A stretch of DNA of 64,000 nucleotides from assembly GCA_902651635.1 (NCBI GenBank), contig CACRSC010000026.1, forward strand, positions 332,330 through 396,329. The letters are read 5' to 3'. The position numbers and the translations under genes are program-made. The stretch is from Mastigamoeba balamuthi. Taxonomy: Eukaryota; Evosea; Mastigamoebida; Mastigamoebidae. Of the stretch, positions 44,285 to 56,225 are shown piece after piece. The notes below the pieces were generated by a model. That model searched no databases, was not told the origin of the DNA, and saw only the letters and a program-made list of their open reading frames with translations. Position 1 is the first letter of the stretch, and every line of letters starts with the position of its first letter.

Positions 44285-45354
44285 TCACGAGCTCTGCTGC
44301 TGTTGCAGGAGCGACGACACAATGAAATCCATGGCGCGCTCGGTGACGTCGAGGGGTAAGTTCAGGAACCCGTGCGTCGAGCTGAACACCTTGTAGACCG
44401 ACTGCACCCCGCTCTCCCCGAGCTGCTTGTGGAACAGCGCCCCGCTGTCCCTCAGGACGTCGTGCTACAAGCGCCAGAGCCCCGTCAGTCCCCGAACCCT
44501 CGGCGAGGGCAACGCACCTTTGCGGTGACGACGATCGAGCGCGGAAGCCCGCGGAGGCCCTGTGCCGTGGCCAGGGGGGTGATCAGCGGAGACGTCGTGG
44601 GGTCCTTGCCCTCCAGCTCCGTCCCGTTGAGGTAGTGCTCTTCCATGGTGAAAATGAGCCTCTCCGGCAGCAGGAACGCGCTGTCGCGGTACTCAGCGGC
44701 GCTGGGCAGCCCCCTCACGAAGAACGACGGGTACACCAGCACCTGCGCGTCCAGCGCCCGCCTCAGCCCCGCGGGGTCGTCCCGCACGAGCGCGGCTATG
44801 ACCCCGGCCATGTTGGCCCCTGCGCTGTCCCCGCCGACGACGACCCTGCGGCCCTCGCGCTCGTCCGCGAGCACCGCGCGCACGACGGCCTCGCAGTCGC
44901 GCAGGGGCTGCGGGAACGGGTGCTCGGGGGCCTTGCGGTACTCGACGGCCAGCATCGCCACGCCCCGGCGGGCGAAGCCCACGCCGACGACGTCGACCTC
45001 CCACGACATGGCCGACCCCAGGGCCCACCCGCCGCCGTGCAGCCACACCACCAGCGTCTCGGGCTGCGCTGTGGGCCCCGAGGGCGTGTAGTAGCGGACG
45101 GGGAAGCCGGCGACGACCGTGTCGCTGACGTTGGCGACGCCGGGCACCGAGCGCGGCGACGTGTGGCTGACGGCGTCGGCGAGGTGGATGAGGGCCATCG
45201 GCGGAAAGCCGAGAGCGAGGACCGAGCGGACCAGAACGTCAGTAAGGCGGATGATCGGGTGCACCTCGGTGGTCAGTGCCCACTGCCACCACGCGGCTGC
45301 CGCTGCCGCTGCGAGGGCGCACACGAGGGCTGCGCGGGTGTGTCTGGGGCTCAT
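44285..45354 (-). CDS. HSL-family (alpha/beta-hydrolase_3) esterase, copy 1
   Basis: 338 residues from exons 45354-44518 and 44464-44285. An N-terminal hydrophobic segment (AALVCALAAAAAAAWWQW) should anchor or export the protein. The oxyanion-hole motif HGGGW is at about residue 106. The nucleophile is Ser197 in GDSAG, the acid is Asp in HDVLRD (~281), and the base is His in STHGF (~310), so the triad is complete. Expected role: hydrolysis of carboxyl esters of lipids or small acyl groups at a membrane. A close duplicate with identical exon lengths lies at 53131-54203. The 3' flanking ~150 bp are also related between the two. Confidence 0.9.
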
Positions 45355-47201
45355 GGGGGGGTGCAGGGGAGTTGAGAAAACTGACCGACAGGTGTGCCGT
45401 TGTTTACTGGACACAAAGGAGCAATCCAATCGGCCCCGGGGAGATTCGTGGCCTCTGTGATGCAAGAATGAATCGTGCTCAATGGATATCATCCGAGGGA
45501 CATGGGAATTCAACCGGTATGTTGAGAAAAGCCGTTAGAGACCGCAGCCGAGTCAAGAACGAGTAATTATTCTCACGCGGCGCAAATGTAGCGGGCCCGA
45601 GAGAATATGCACATACGGGCTCGGGCACACCAGAGAACTCGCGCCAGCACCGAGGCTTGTTGGGAAAGCGGGGCACGCTGCTGCTTGCGGAAGTCGCCAC
45701 TGAGTCCAACAAGGACTAAAACAGCCTCTGAACGCCGCACATCTTCCATTACATGGTATTTCCTGTCTTTTTCCTACTACGCACTGTGCTTTTTGTGGTG
45801 GTTTTCGGTTTCATTCATGTACATGTGCCACTCACGTCTGCTGCCTACTGCCATAGCCCCTGCAGTGCTTGTGCGCAGACATCTTCTACAGTTCATGTAT
45901 CTCATATCACTTAATGCTACATCAGAGTGCACAGACTGGGCACCAACAGGCCCACTGAAGCTGTAGGTATCTTCAGGGCTGTCACTGTGCACTGAGCAGA
46001 CACAGGCTCCCACAAGGTTATCTTCTTCACTGCAGCAGCCACTATGACCACCATCCCTGTTGGCCCATAACTTGGCCAATGCATACCTGTATCTGGATAT
46101 AGTACTCAGTGCTTCTCATAGCACTGCTAAGGCTACACCAAATGCCAACACTGATGCTATCAACAAGGACTATGAGAGGAACAGGAATGATGAGCACACC
46201 CAGCATGCAGCAAACTACTGCAGGATTACTACCAGATTTATGTGCAACCTCACCATGCAGCAAGTTCATCCCAAGTTCCTTTCTTCTTCCTCTTTGCCTT
46301 CGCTTCTGTGTACTACATTCACATTGTATATCATATGATATTCCTGTTAGAAGGAAAGAGGCATTTTCCCCTAAGGCTCTAAATATTAATATGCAATCTC
46401 AAAAACCCCAAAATGCCCCTTTCCTTCTCAGAGAAATATGGGTTACCAGATATGCAGAAAAGAGCAGTATAAGATGTTAAAGAAATTGCCTCTCTTAAGC
46501 TTATGTATGTACAGGTCCGCAGAATGTGGCACCTTCCCAAACATGCACAAGACCAAAAAAGGCATGCAGGTTCACTTTATTCTGGACTTAGGAACCATCA
46601 TCTGAAGCTCGAGTTGCCTGAGTTTCTTGCTGCTTCTTATGAAAGTACACTGGACAGCAGTCTTCGTACTGTGATGAACCAGGTCATTGTAAGAAAGCTG
46701 TTAGAGATAAGACCATGCAGTTACTGATGAATTTGGCCTGGCCAGATTAACTATATATATGTATGTATTAAGAAGCTCTATCAGAATGTTAACAGTAATT
46801 TGTGGCTGTCTTGCATGGACCACAATCATGTGAAAGAGACTTCATACAGTACTTAACTGCAAGCCAAAGTCATACATGCAGCCCTGCACAACAGAAGGTT
46901 GATGTAGTTACCACATATGCCTTCAGTCACCTATGACAGATGGAGAGAAGACTGTGACTGAAGGATCTGGCAGGCATTGCAGACGGGAAGGTCCGTCCTA
47001 ATGATTGCAGACTCATGATGCTAGGGGCCCGTGGGGGATTACATCCTGAGAAGCAAAGGAATGGCATTCCTCCCCCATCCTCTTGCCACCACACGAATAT
47101 CAACAAATACAACATCACTTCCTTGAGTCTCTTACTCCTATAGGGGCCTCCTGCCCCCCACTCCACACATAACTGGGCATCAGTGCATGCACACCTAGGC
47201 A
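45355..47201. other. Entry into lower-GC block
   Basis: GC content falls from about 45.7 kb. GAGAGAATATGC near 45600 resembles the promoter motif seen elsewhere. No gene is supported; it may include the 5' part of the retroelement. No long terminal repeat was recognised by eye. Confidence 0.35.
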
Positions 47202-47687
47202 ATGGAGGTGGGCGATGCAGAGAGACAGCTTCAGAAGGAGGAACTGGACTGTTGTGCTGCCAAGAGAGCTCGCCATAACTCCAAGCTACAGAAGGCACAG
47301 CACAATATTGAGGAGGAGTTGGCCAGTCTGAGGAAGGAGCCGGTGGATTCCGACAATGAGGCCTCTGTACAGACTCCAACGATGATGGCAATGCAGCAGA
47401 CAAGGGGGCACCAGCAGGCCCCGAGGGAACGACATCCATTATTCCCGTTGGCAAAGGCAAATTTCTGGACTGCCACGATGGAAATTCTGGTGCACCAACA
47501 AACCCTGATGATGCAATTACGGACTCACCGACTCCTGGCAAAGCAAAAAACGCAGCATTAGCAACAGTTATTCCCATCCACAAACACATCAAGGCAAGGC
47601 ACTGACATCGTCCGCCAGTCGCCAGCATCTAAGGGCCAGAGAGAGGGTGATACCAGCCCTAAGCCTACTCGTCAGCACGAGCCCTTG

Positions 47688-47729
47688 TGCTACAACTGCA
47701 GTGTATACGGGCACATTGCCATCAATTGC
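47688..47729 (+). pseudogene. Gag zinc knuckle (CCHC)
   Basis: CYNCSVYGHIAINC matches CX2CX4HX4C, the nucleocapsid knuckle that binds element RNA. A charged coil-like frame (47202-47561, starting MEVGDAERQLQKEE) precedes it. Confidence 0.7.
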
Positions 47730-48239
47730 CCATCTTCACCTATGACTACATTGCCCTTGATGATGGTCAGATGAACGTGGTCCTGGTGGATCGCTGCTAT
47801 GTGTACAAGGAGCCATGCGACATCGTTTTACCCGAGCCTATTGTCAAGGGGCTCAGTGAAATCATGGTTGTTAAGGACCCGGGTACTATGAACTCAATCA
47901 TCCCACTCAACTCTGCAACATCCAAACATGTCGACCCGGTTCACATGCTAGCAGCAGCACCAACACCACATGAACACGTGGTAGTGGGGGACAAAATCAT
48001 GTGCAACTCTGAAAAAGGTCATTGAGGCAAAGGACATTCACACACGGTACGATATGAACGTTCTGGGATTGGAATGACAGGGGTCGGGGTCTGCAAGATT
48101 GAGCAGCTTCCCGACATGAAGTCCTTCATCATTTAGCACAACGTCAGTGATTCACGGAAGCTCGTACATCTGGTGGAGTACAAGGATAAGATGATCTGCA
48201 CAGGGATCTGAGAGGAAATTACACGGAAGAACGTTCACT

Positions 48240-48697
48240 TTGCATCTCCCACGGGACCTGGTGGGTCTGTGGATTACCGGTTGATTAACCACATCACGTG
48301 TGATGACTTATATGTCAACACACTCATCAATGACGAACTGCACAAACTGACCAATGATTACTTGTTTTCTGCAGACCTCGAGATGGCCTACCACCAAATT
48401 CCCCTTTGTGCAGCCATGGCGAATTTGCTGGTGCTGGCCCTCCCCGATGGTTCCTTTGTGCATCTGCGGTTCATGCCATTTGGCATCAAACAAGCTAGTG
48501 CTATGTTCCAGAGGGCCATCGATTCCGTCCTAGCACTGCTGGCCCACCCCTCTAGTTTCGTGGACAATGTGAATGCGGGCAGCCCGTCGTGGGATGAAAG
48601 TAAGGCACAGGTGACGGCTCTCTTCGACACGTTTGTCAAGCACAACACGAAGGTGAAGCCCAAGAAGTGTTCCTGGGGCCCTACCGTATGGCAATAG
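48240..48697 (+). pseudogene. Reverse transcriptase fragment
   Basis: DYRLIN, LFSADLEMAYHQIPL and RFMPFGIKQASAMFQRAID are gypsy RT blocks. At the catalytic YXDD position the sequence reads FVDN, and the frame stops soon after, so polymerase activity is not expected. Confidence 0.75.
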
Positions 48698-48839
48698 CTG
48701 GGACAACTGGTATCAAAAGAGGGCATTGCAATCAATCCGACGAGGCTGGATCCACTGCGTGAACAGGACGGCCTTATGACAAGGGCATGCTGCAGTCTTT
48801 CCTCAGCCTCATGCAGAGTGGCTCAGTGAGTTCATCCTG

Positions 48840-49197
48840 AATTTTGTGACCAAGGCAGCGTGCATGTATGAGCTGCTTTGGTACAACGTCAAGTTTGAGT
48901 GGACTGAGTCACACCAACAGGCTTTTGATACCCTGGTCCATGATGTTTGCACTGCACTGATTCTCGTTCACCCTGTTTCAGGCTCTGTCATCATCATTGA
49001 CCCCAATGCCTGCAAATATGCAACGGTAGCCCCGATTTTCCAACAGGCCCCTGGGGAGTCATGCATGGGAATTCTGGAATTCGTCTTGAAGGTTCTGCAA
49101 CCTGCTGATCAGCGCAACCTCTCGATGCCTGAGAAGGAAGCACGTGGGCTCGTCAAGGGACATCTGCAGGCAAGGGAACTCAGTTTGTTCTTTATAT
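48840..49197 (+). pseudogene. RNase H-like fragment
   Basis: FEWTESHQQAFDTLV and the later SMPEKEARGLV match the connection/RNase H region of gypsy polyproteins. Catalytic positions look eroded. Confidence 0.6.
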
Positions 49198-49589
49198 GAC
49201 ATGTCATCTACCGTTCTTACCACAGCAACCTGTGTTGGGTGGCCGACTCAGCAACTGCTGCATTCAGAACTGGTCAGTTATCCTGAACAAGATGCCCTAC
49301 AGCATCTTCTACCAGCCCAGAAAATTCAACTACAGAGGAAACTTCTTTTCACGGGCACAGTGGTACTAGGTTATTGATGACCCTGTTGCTATTTGCCAAT
49401 CAATACCTTAATGTTCATGTCCGGGACACATACATGATGGCTGTTCTGGGACATGACCTGTCCGACTACCAGCAGGACAGACTTCACGAGATACTTCTCA
49501 CCCTACTACACGAGATGGTCAAGGGCGTTTTTTGCCTCTCGGTAAAACCCGATGACGAACTCTGCCAGACGATCATGATTCTCAGTCAC

Positions 49590-50465
49590 GATGACATGCT
49601 CACAGGAGTTGATCACACGTACCACTCCATCAAGCAGGTGGTCATGTGGCATGGCCTGGCATGTATGACGACATTTGCCACTTCATGCACACATGCCTGA
49701 CATGTCAGAAGGTCAGGCCTCCAACCACATGCTGATTCAATGGGCACGGTACCTGGCAGTGCACCCAATGAGTCCATTGTCATGGACTACCTTGGTCCAC
49801 TTCAGGAGGCAAAGGGTTCAAGTACGTTCTAAGGACCGTTTCTCACATTCTCACATAAGGTACATCTTGAGGCTGTCCAGTTAACCAATGCACAGAAAGC
49901 TGTCAATGTTCTGTGGAATTCGTGGGTCTGCACACAGGGCTCGGCCTACAGGCTGATGACCTCTGATAGTGGATCTCCCTTCCAGTCTAGTTGAATTCAG
50001 GCCCGTAATGACCAGGTCAATGCAGAGCACTACATTTCAGTGGCATATCACCCTAAGGGACACAGGGCTGTTGAGGTCACAGTGCATACTACAGTTCAGG
50101 TTCTGCAGGCCCTTCTCTTGGACCATTCCCTGGACTGGCCCGATGTTCTTCCAGCTGCTATGTTCACCCTGAACAGCAGCTACATGAACTCCATTGGGGT
50201 CATACCCTTCGAGGTCATTCACGGTTTTGCCAGCAGAACCCCTCTCTACCTTGTGGTTTACAAGAACGATGATGCTGCAAGCCCTGAAATGGACCCCCAG
50301 CTGCTTTACGACCAGCTCCTGCTACGGCAGCACAACACATTTGCACATATTGCCACCCTCCAGCGTGCTGCATTCAAGAAGGCTCACAGGCAATACCTGG
50401 CCAAGAAAAGGGACAGGTCACATTTCAACATCAGCAACTACGTTCTACTCAATAAAAGACCATGA
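49590..50465 (+). pseudogene. Integrase fragment
   Basis: The HHCC zinc region is visible (VDHTYHSI, then in a shifted frame CHFMHTCLTCQ). The core then shows SIVMDYLGPLQ, MTSDSGSPFQS and SVAYHPKGHRAVEV, which correspond to the three acidic-residue blocks. Stops and frameshifts interrupt it. Confidence 0.7.
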
Positions 50466-50988
50466 CCACTGCTGTGGCAGAATCAGTTAATTCAGATCAC
50501 TTCTGCAGCCTTTGCCAGTACATCATCATGCAAGAAGCATGAAGAGTTCATCTCTGCAAAGGTGTTCAACCTGCTGCAGTTCTGCTATGTGAGGATCATT
50601 AATAAGCAAATGATTGCTACATATGTTCTTCCTCAGGTAGTTTCAGCACTGCATGTTGCAGAGCAGCTGAGTAAGCTGCATCTTATCTATAATGCCTGTT
50701 ATCTCAACCTCTGTGATGAGCCTGATGGGTGGGAATTCCTACCTAAAGGGTCAAAATCGTTACAAATGATCAATTGTACATGCCCTTAATTTCAGAAGCT
50801 CATAGAAGCATTTGAAGCACGATTTCACAGAAATTTTTTAAATCAAGTGATTTGAGACAAAGGCAATATGTGCCAGCATATGAGTCAGCATGGAAAGTGT
50901 CAGTAGTTTTGTGGTCAATGGTAATCAATAAACCATTCAAAGCAGACACAGTGACTTTTAATTGTAATAACCAACTGGTTTCATTGCT

Positions 50989-52581
50989 TTAGTCACACTC
51001 AGGGTCAGATTCATAAGAGGAGAGGGCATCATCATCATCATTGCACTCAGCACAATCCATGATGCAGTCCTTTGGATCAGTCATTACGTCGTTCAGGCCA
51101 TTAAAGGATGCATCTGGGTTGATGAATCCCTCTTCAAACATCTTGAGATCCATCTGCAGAGGACTGGTCAGGAGTAGGTCATTGGAGTTGGAGAGCCAGA
51201 AGTCCAGGTTCGTATTACTCCAAGAGGAGACTCTCTTTCTGCATGACAAGTCACCTGTATGATGTGCTCTTCAAGGTGTTTGACCTCCTCAGTAGTTACC
51301 TTGATAGTGCTGAGCCTGTAGCGCAGCCCCTGAGCAACAGCATTGCAATTGAAGGGCGAATCTGGATGAACACAGTGCTCCAACCAGTTGTTGTTGTCCT
51401 TGGCAACTGAGATGAGCCTGGAATGCTGCTGGATTGATGGCAGGGATGCCTTGCAGTGCACCTTGATGCTTCTTACCATCTGTGAGAGTACAGTGTGTCA
51501 TACATAACAAGTGAATTAGGTGAAGTTATATTATTTACTGGCACTTATGCCAGCAGCATATAGCATGTGCTGGCAGTATATACAACAGCATAAGAGGAAA
51601 ACGGACCTTTTCACTGCAGTGATGACTGCAGTGAGCATAAGGACTGGCCCTATTTGTGTGAAGAGTGATGGTCTCGAGAATAGCAGCCCTGTGAGTCGGA
51701 TGCAAGCCACCAGCAAACCTTGTACTGGTGGTGTCAAGTGGCAAAGAACAGCTGTGGACAGAGCTGGAGGAGCCCTATGAACTCCAGAGACCTCCCAGCA
51801 CGTACTGTGGTCCTCATGTAGCAGTAGGACAGCCCATAGTGCAGGCAGAAGCACAGAAGACTCCAGGGATCAGAGGGAATGTCCAGACACTGGGCAAGAC
51901 AGTTGATCGACATCAGAACTGTGGGGTCATAGCTTGGGTGGGACATGACAGTCTGCAGCACCCATGGCAGCAGGGCAGAGACCAGAAGCACGATCGTGTC
52001 ATCCAGCTGAATGAAGATCTTGAGCATGTCCTTTGCTCCCTTGTGACCCAGGAAAGAGTCTCAATGTAGAAGGGCCCAGCACGATCAGGCATCAAATTGA
52101 CAGCTGCACATGCCTGCTGAAACATGGCATTGTGTAGCAGGAGGCTTCGCCCACCAGCCACCAGGGGACAGTGCCAATGCAGGCCACACAGGAACACGAT
52201 GATCAGGCCCGTGCGCGCTGCAGGTGGACGAGTCACCATGAAGAGGAGGGAGATGGTCTCCTCAAACGACTTGGAGAAGTCAGATGCCTCGTGCTCTGCC
52301 AGCACAGCAGCAGCAGTGATGATGTCAGAGTCAAGGAAACGATGGATGTCAAGGGAGGGGTTTCCCTGGGCAAGGAGTTGCCAGCGAGCAGCCTCAGACC
52401 AGGCCCAGATGAAGTCAAGGTTGAGATGCTGCAGCAGTGGCAGACAAAGATCGGACATGAGAGCAAACAAAGGCCCAAAGGGGCAAACTCCTGACACACA
52501 AAAATGGTGTGTCCTGAAAGCAGTAAAAGGATGTGCACAGCAAGGGAGAAAAAAAAAACGCCTTGCAAAACAGGCACACAT
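50989..52581 (-). pseudogene. Decayed antisense gene in the lower-GC block
   Basis: Minus-strand protein-like stretches follow one another in shifted frames: HLNLDFIWAWSEAARWQLL, then FIQLDDTIVLLVSALLPW, then KDNNNWLEHCVHPDSPFNC, and an acidic end (ECNDDDDALSSYES) before the stop at 50989. No family recognised. It runs opposite to the retroelement and could be a separate element or a captured gene. Confidence 0.4.
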
Positions 52582-53130
52582 AAGCGACTGCTGGGTGGGG
52601 AAGACGTCCCGAACCCAGTGAATTCACTGTGGTGATACCAGGCTTGGTGTGTGTGGGATGGTGAAGGGTGATACTGTATTATGCCCGGGGAGGGATGCGA
52701 GGTCTATTGGGGGGAAGTGATGGCGTCAGAGGTACGTCATCGTCTAGTATCTGGGAGGGGATATCTGGGGAGGGATATCTGGGAAGGGATCTCTGGGGAT
52801 CCCCGATAACAGAATCATGACTGACTGCTTCCCCATAATGTTATGTGTGTACTGCTATTGTCTGACTGCCTACCTCAGCTGTATGTTCACATCTGTGGCC
52901 CTCATTCTCTTTTGCAATCACCTCTCACATTCTCTTTATGCATCTCTGGTGCTGGGCCCACTTTCGTATACAAGCAACAAAACCACAGTGCACGTGGAAG
53001 AGACCCCATTCAGAAATAAGGAAGGGAGATGAGACCCAGTCGGTTAACAGTATTCAGACAGTCGTTTAGACTATTTCGGGTTTTGAGAGTTGTAGGAAGT
53101 TGATCTAGGAAGGATGCCGATACGAACTTA
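52582..53130. other. Right edge of lower-GC block
   Basis: Short GGATATCTGGGGAGGGATA-type direct repeats at about 52755-52800. From about 52995 the sequence is related to the 3' flank of the first esterase copy. Confidence 0.4.
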
Positions 53131-54203
53131 TCACGAGCTCTGCTGCTGTTGCAGGAGCGACGACACAATGAAATCCATGGCGCGCTCGGTGACGTCGAGG
53201 GGGAAGGAGATGAACCCATGCGAAGACCTGAACTCCTTGTAGACCGACTGCACCCCGCTCTCCCCGAGCTGTTTGTGGTACAGCGCCCCGCTGTCCCTCA
53301 GGAGGTCGTGCTACAAGCGCCAGAGCCCCGTCAGTCCCCTGCGAGCCCTCGGCGAGGGCAACGCACCTTTGCGGTGACGATGATCGAGCGTGGCAGACCG
53401 CGGAGGCCCTGTGCCGTGGCCAGGGGGGTGATCAGCGGAGACGTCGCGGGGTCCTTGCCCTCCAGCTCCGTCCCGTTGATGTAGTGCTGCTCCAGCAAGT
53501 CCATGACGCTCACGGACAGCAGGAACGCGCTGTCGCGGTACTCAGCGGCGCTGGGCAGCCCCCTCACGAAGAACGACGGGTACACCAGCACCTGCGCGTC
53601 CAGCGCCCGCCTCAGCCCCGCGGGGTCGTCCCGCACGAGCGCGGCGATGACCCCGGCCATGTTGGCCCCTGCGCTGTCCCCGCCGACGACGACCCTGCGG
53701 CCCTCGCGCTCGTCCGCGAGCACCGCGCGCACGACGGCCTCGCAGTCGCGCAGGGGCTGCGGGAACGGGTGCTCGGGGGCCTTGCGGTACTCGACGGCCA
53801 GCATCGCCACGCCCCGGCGGGCGAAGCCCACGCCGACGACGTCGACCTGCCACGACATGGCCGACCCCAGGACCCACCCGCCGCCGTGCAGCCACACCAC
53901 CACCGTCTCTGGCTGCGCCGCGGGCCCCGCGGGCGCGTAGTAGCGGACGGGGACGCCGGCGACGACCGTGTCGCTGACGTTGGCGACGCCGGGCACCGAG
54001 CGCGGGGACGTGTGGCAGGCGGCGTCTGCGAGGCGGATGAGGGGCACGGGCGGGAGGCCGAGGGCGAGGGCCGAGCGGACCACGAGGTCGGAGAGGCGTA
54101 TGAGCGGGTGCACGTCGGTGGCGGCGGCCCACTGCCACCACGCGGCTGCCGCTGCCGCTGCGAGGGCGCACACGAGCGCTGCGCGGGCGGTTGTGGGGCT
54201 CAT
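53131..54203 (-). CDS. HSL-family esterase, copy 2
   Basis: 338 residues from exons 54203-53367 and 53310-53131, with lengths identical to copy 1. HGGGW, GDSAG, the Asp loop and the STHGF-type His (here SSHGF) are all kept. Most of the core is identical to copy 1 at the nucleotide level. Differences cluster in the N-terminal anchor region, in the lid stretch after SAFLL (SVSVMDLLEQHYING against PERLIFTMEEHYLNG), and in the last exon. This pattern suggests recent duplication or gene conversion in the core. Expected role as for copy 1, possibly with altered substrate entry. Confidence 0.9.
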
Positions 54204-56225
54204 GGGGGGGAGGTGCAGGTGCTGAGGGGGGAAGCGGTGCTGCTGGTGACTGATTGCAGACGCGTCGTTAGTGACTGGACTAGCGAGCGGAATTGCTGAC
54301 TTCGATCCGGCCGAGATTTTATCTGCATGACACGTCATCGCCTGGTGGTAGTTCCTACAGGGCGAACTCAGAACGGAGTGGTAATTCCCGCCGCGAGGCC
54401 GTATACTGACGGGTCCGAGAGATTTCGCACAACCAGGATCGGGCTACAAGGCAGCAGAGAGACACTGATAGGTAAGGCGCCGAAGCGGGGCGTGTCGTGT
54501 ACGCACCTGTCTTCGCCACTGAGTCCGACACGGGGCGAAACCGTGAAGCCGAACAAGCCCCCAGCAAACAAACCTCCAACGTAGACTGTGTTAGGGTAAC
54601 AACACAGTCGGAGAAATTGCTGGAGGCGATTTGAAAGAGAACACGTTGCAAGGGTTGAGCTGCCGCGCTGCTACTCACCGGGCCCCTCTTTTCGGTTCCC
54701 TGCAAGCGCGGCTGCAGGATGAGCGGATCTGGGGACTGCGCCACGCGACTCCACAGCAGATGCCCCGCCCTTCCTGAGATGCAGTATTGAGTGAACTAGT
54801 GAAAAGGGCGCTGCAGGCGCTATGTGTGGGCGAGGGCAGGGCTACGAGCTCAGAAAGAGGCCTGCAAGACGCACCCCACAGCACCGGCACCAGAGCACTG
54901 GAGGGGGCGGCACAGTGAGTGCCTCAACATCGCAGTTTCAGTCGTGGCCAGGGGTATCAGAAGAAACGGGGGTGGTGAGTCGCCCCAGAGAATTTGCACA
55001 GCAGGGTGTACTCAGAGACCCGGTTAGTACAGCCAGGGCCTCATTCTCCCATCGGAAGATTGTGTGGGGCAATGCTCTCTGTACATCCAGAGACACCGAG
55101 GCAGGGAGCAGGCCTGCTCCTCACTAACGAAGAGGGCCCAGAGACGCCGCGCCAGTGCGTCAGAAGGGACAGGCCACATAGCCCTCTCCTCTCCACCCGT
55201 CACAAGGTCCTCCCCCCTCCCTGTTCACAGACGCATGTGTTCTGCCGCCACCTGCCGACTATTCGTGAAAGACATCGGGAATAAGGTGTTCTGAGGAAGG
55301 AAAGTTGAACGATAGATAGTTCAAACAACAAAAAGAAGGAAAGGGTAGGAGAACACACACTTAGGGCTACCTGCGTGGTGGGTGGGTCTGCGGGCAAAGT
55401 GGTGTGTGAGCCTCGAGCAGGTCTGCGGCCAGTGAGTGAATGGTGAAGTCTGTCTGATTGTGCGGCAGGGATGGGAGGGAAGGGGCCCAGCCCAGAGCTC
55501 GAGCAACGGAGGAGGTGAGTCTCGAAATCTCGATCTCGGCGTATTCATAAAGGAAAAGAACACGAGAGGGCTGTGTGGGATGGGTGGGGCAGGAGAAGAA
55601 AGAGAAAAACACCGCCACACTCAACACTACCTTACATACCCTCATTCACCCGTTTTCTCTTGTAGAGGGCCTAGTGGATGGACCAGAGAGATAGTGCAGA
55701 AAGCACCAACGGTGCTCCAACGTAGCAGGATTGGCGCGCCGGACAAGGCCCTTTTCCCGAGACCCTGCTGCTGCTCGCTGTTTTTTCCACGCCCCTGAGG
55801 CACACCGCTTCTCGTTTATGGTTAAAATCGCATGCTCCGTGGTTTCCATCTTCATGCCTGCATGGATGGATTCATGAACTTGAAGGTGGTCGGTCTGCTG
55901 AGGAATAATCTCTCATCGTATCTGTTGGCAGAATCTCCGTTTTTGGACCACCGGGGTAGGGCAGGCGTTGCGGGGATCTTGGCGCTCAGGCACGTGGCGC
56001 GGAGCCCATGGCGGAAGCGGACACGCAGACGTATTCCGACGTGCCGCGGACGCAACGGCACAGTGCGCCCCTCTTGCTCCTGCGCGCATCGCTCTCTCCG
56101 TGTCTTTCAGTTTTTGGTGCATAAGCGGAGTGCGGTTCTATTTTTGGCATCTCACCGGTTCCTTTCTCGCCGACGCCGTCTCCGCGGCCGGGAACGCGTG
56201 CCCCCTGCAAGAAGCGCCAAAGATC
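54204..56225. other. Long intergenic region
   Basis: Two kilobases with only short frames that show no conserved motif on either strand. It includes the divergent upstream regions of the second esterase and the EF-hand gene. Confidence 0.35.

Larger units (their letters stand above)
47202..50465 (+). mobile_element. Degenerate Ty3/gypsy-type retroelement
   Basis: In plus orientation the order is gag-like coil and zinc knuckle, reverse transcriptase, RNase H, then integrase, the gypsy order. Fragments lie in different frames separated by stops, so the element is dead as assembled. Base composition is clearly lower in GC than the host genes. Terminal repeats and target duplications were not found by eye. 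Confidence 0.75.

Noticed and set aside
45700-52900. Long terminal repeats of the gypsy-like element
   Set aside because: No matching pair could be found by eye at the edges; needs a self-alignment.
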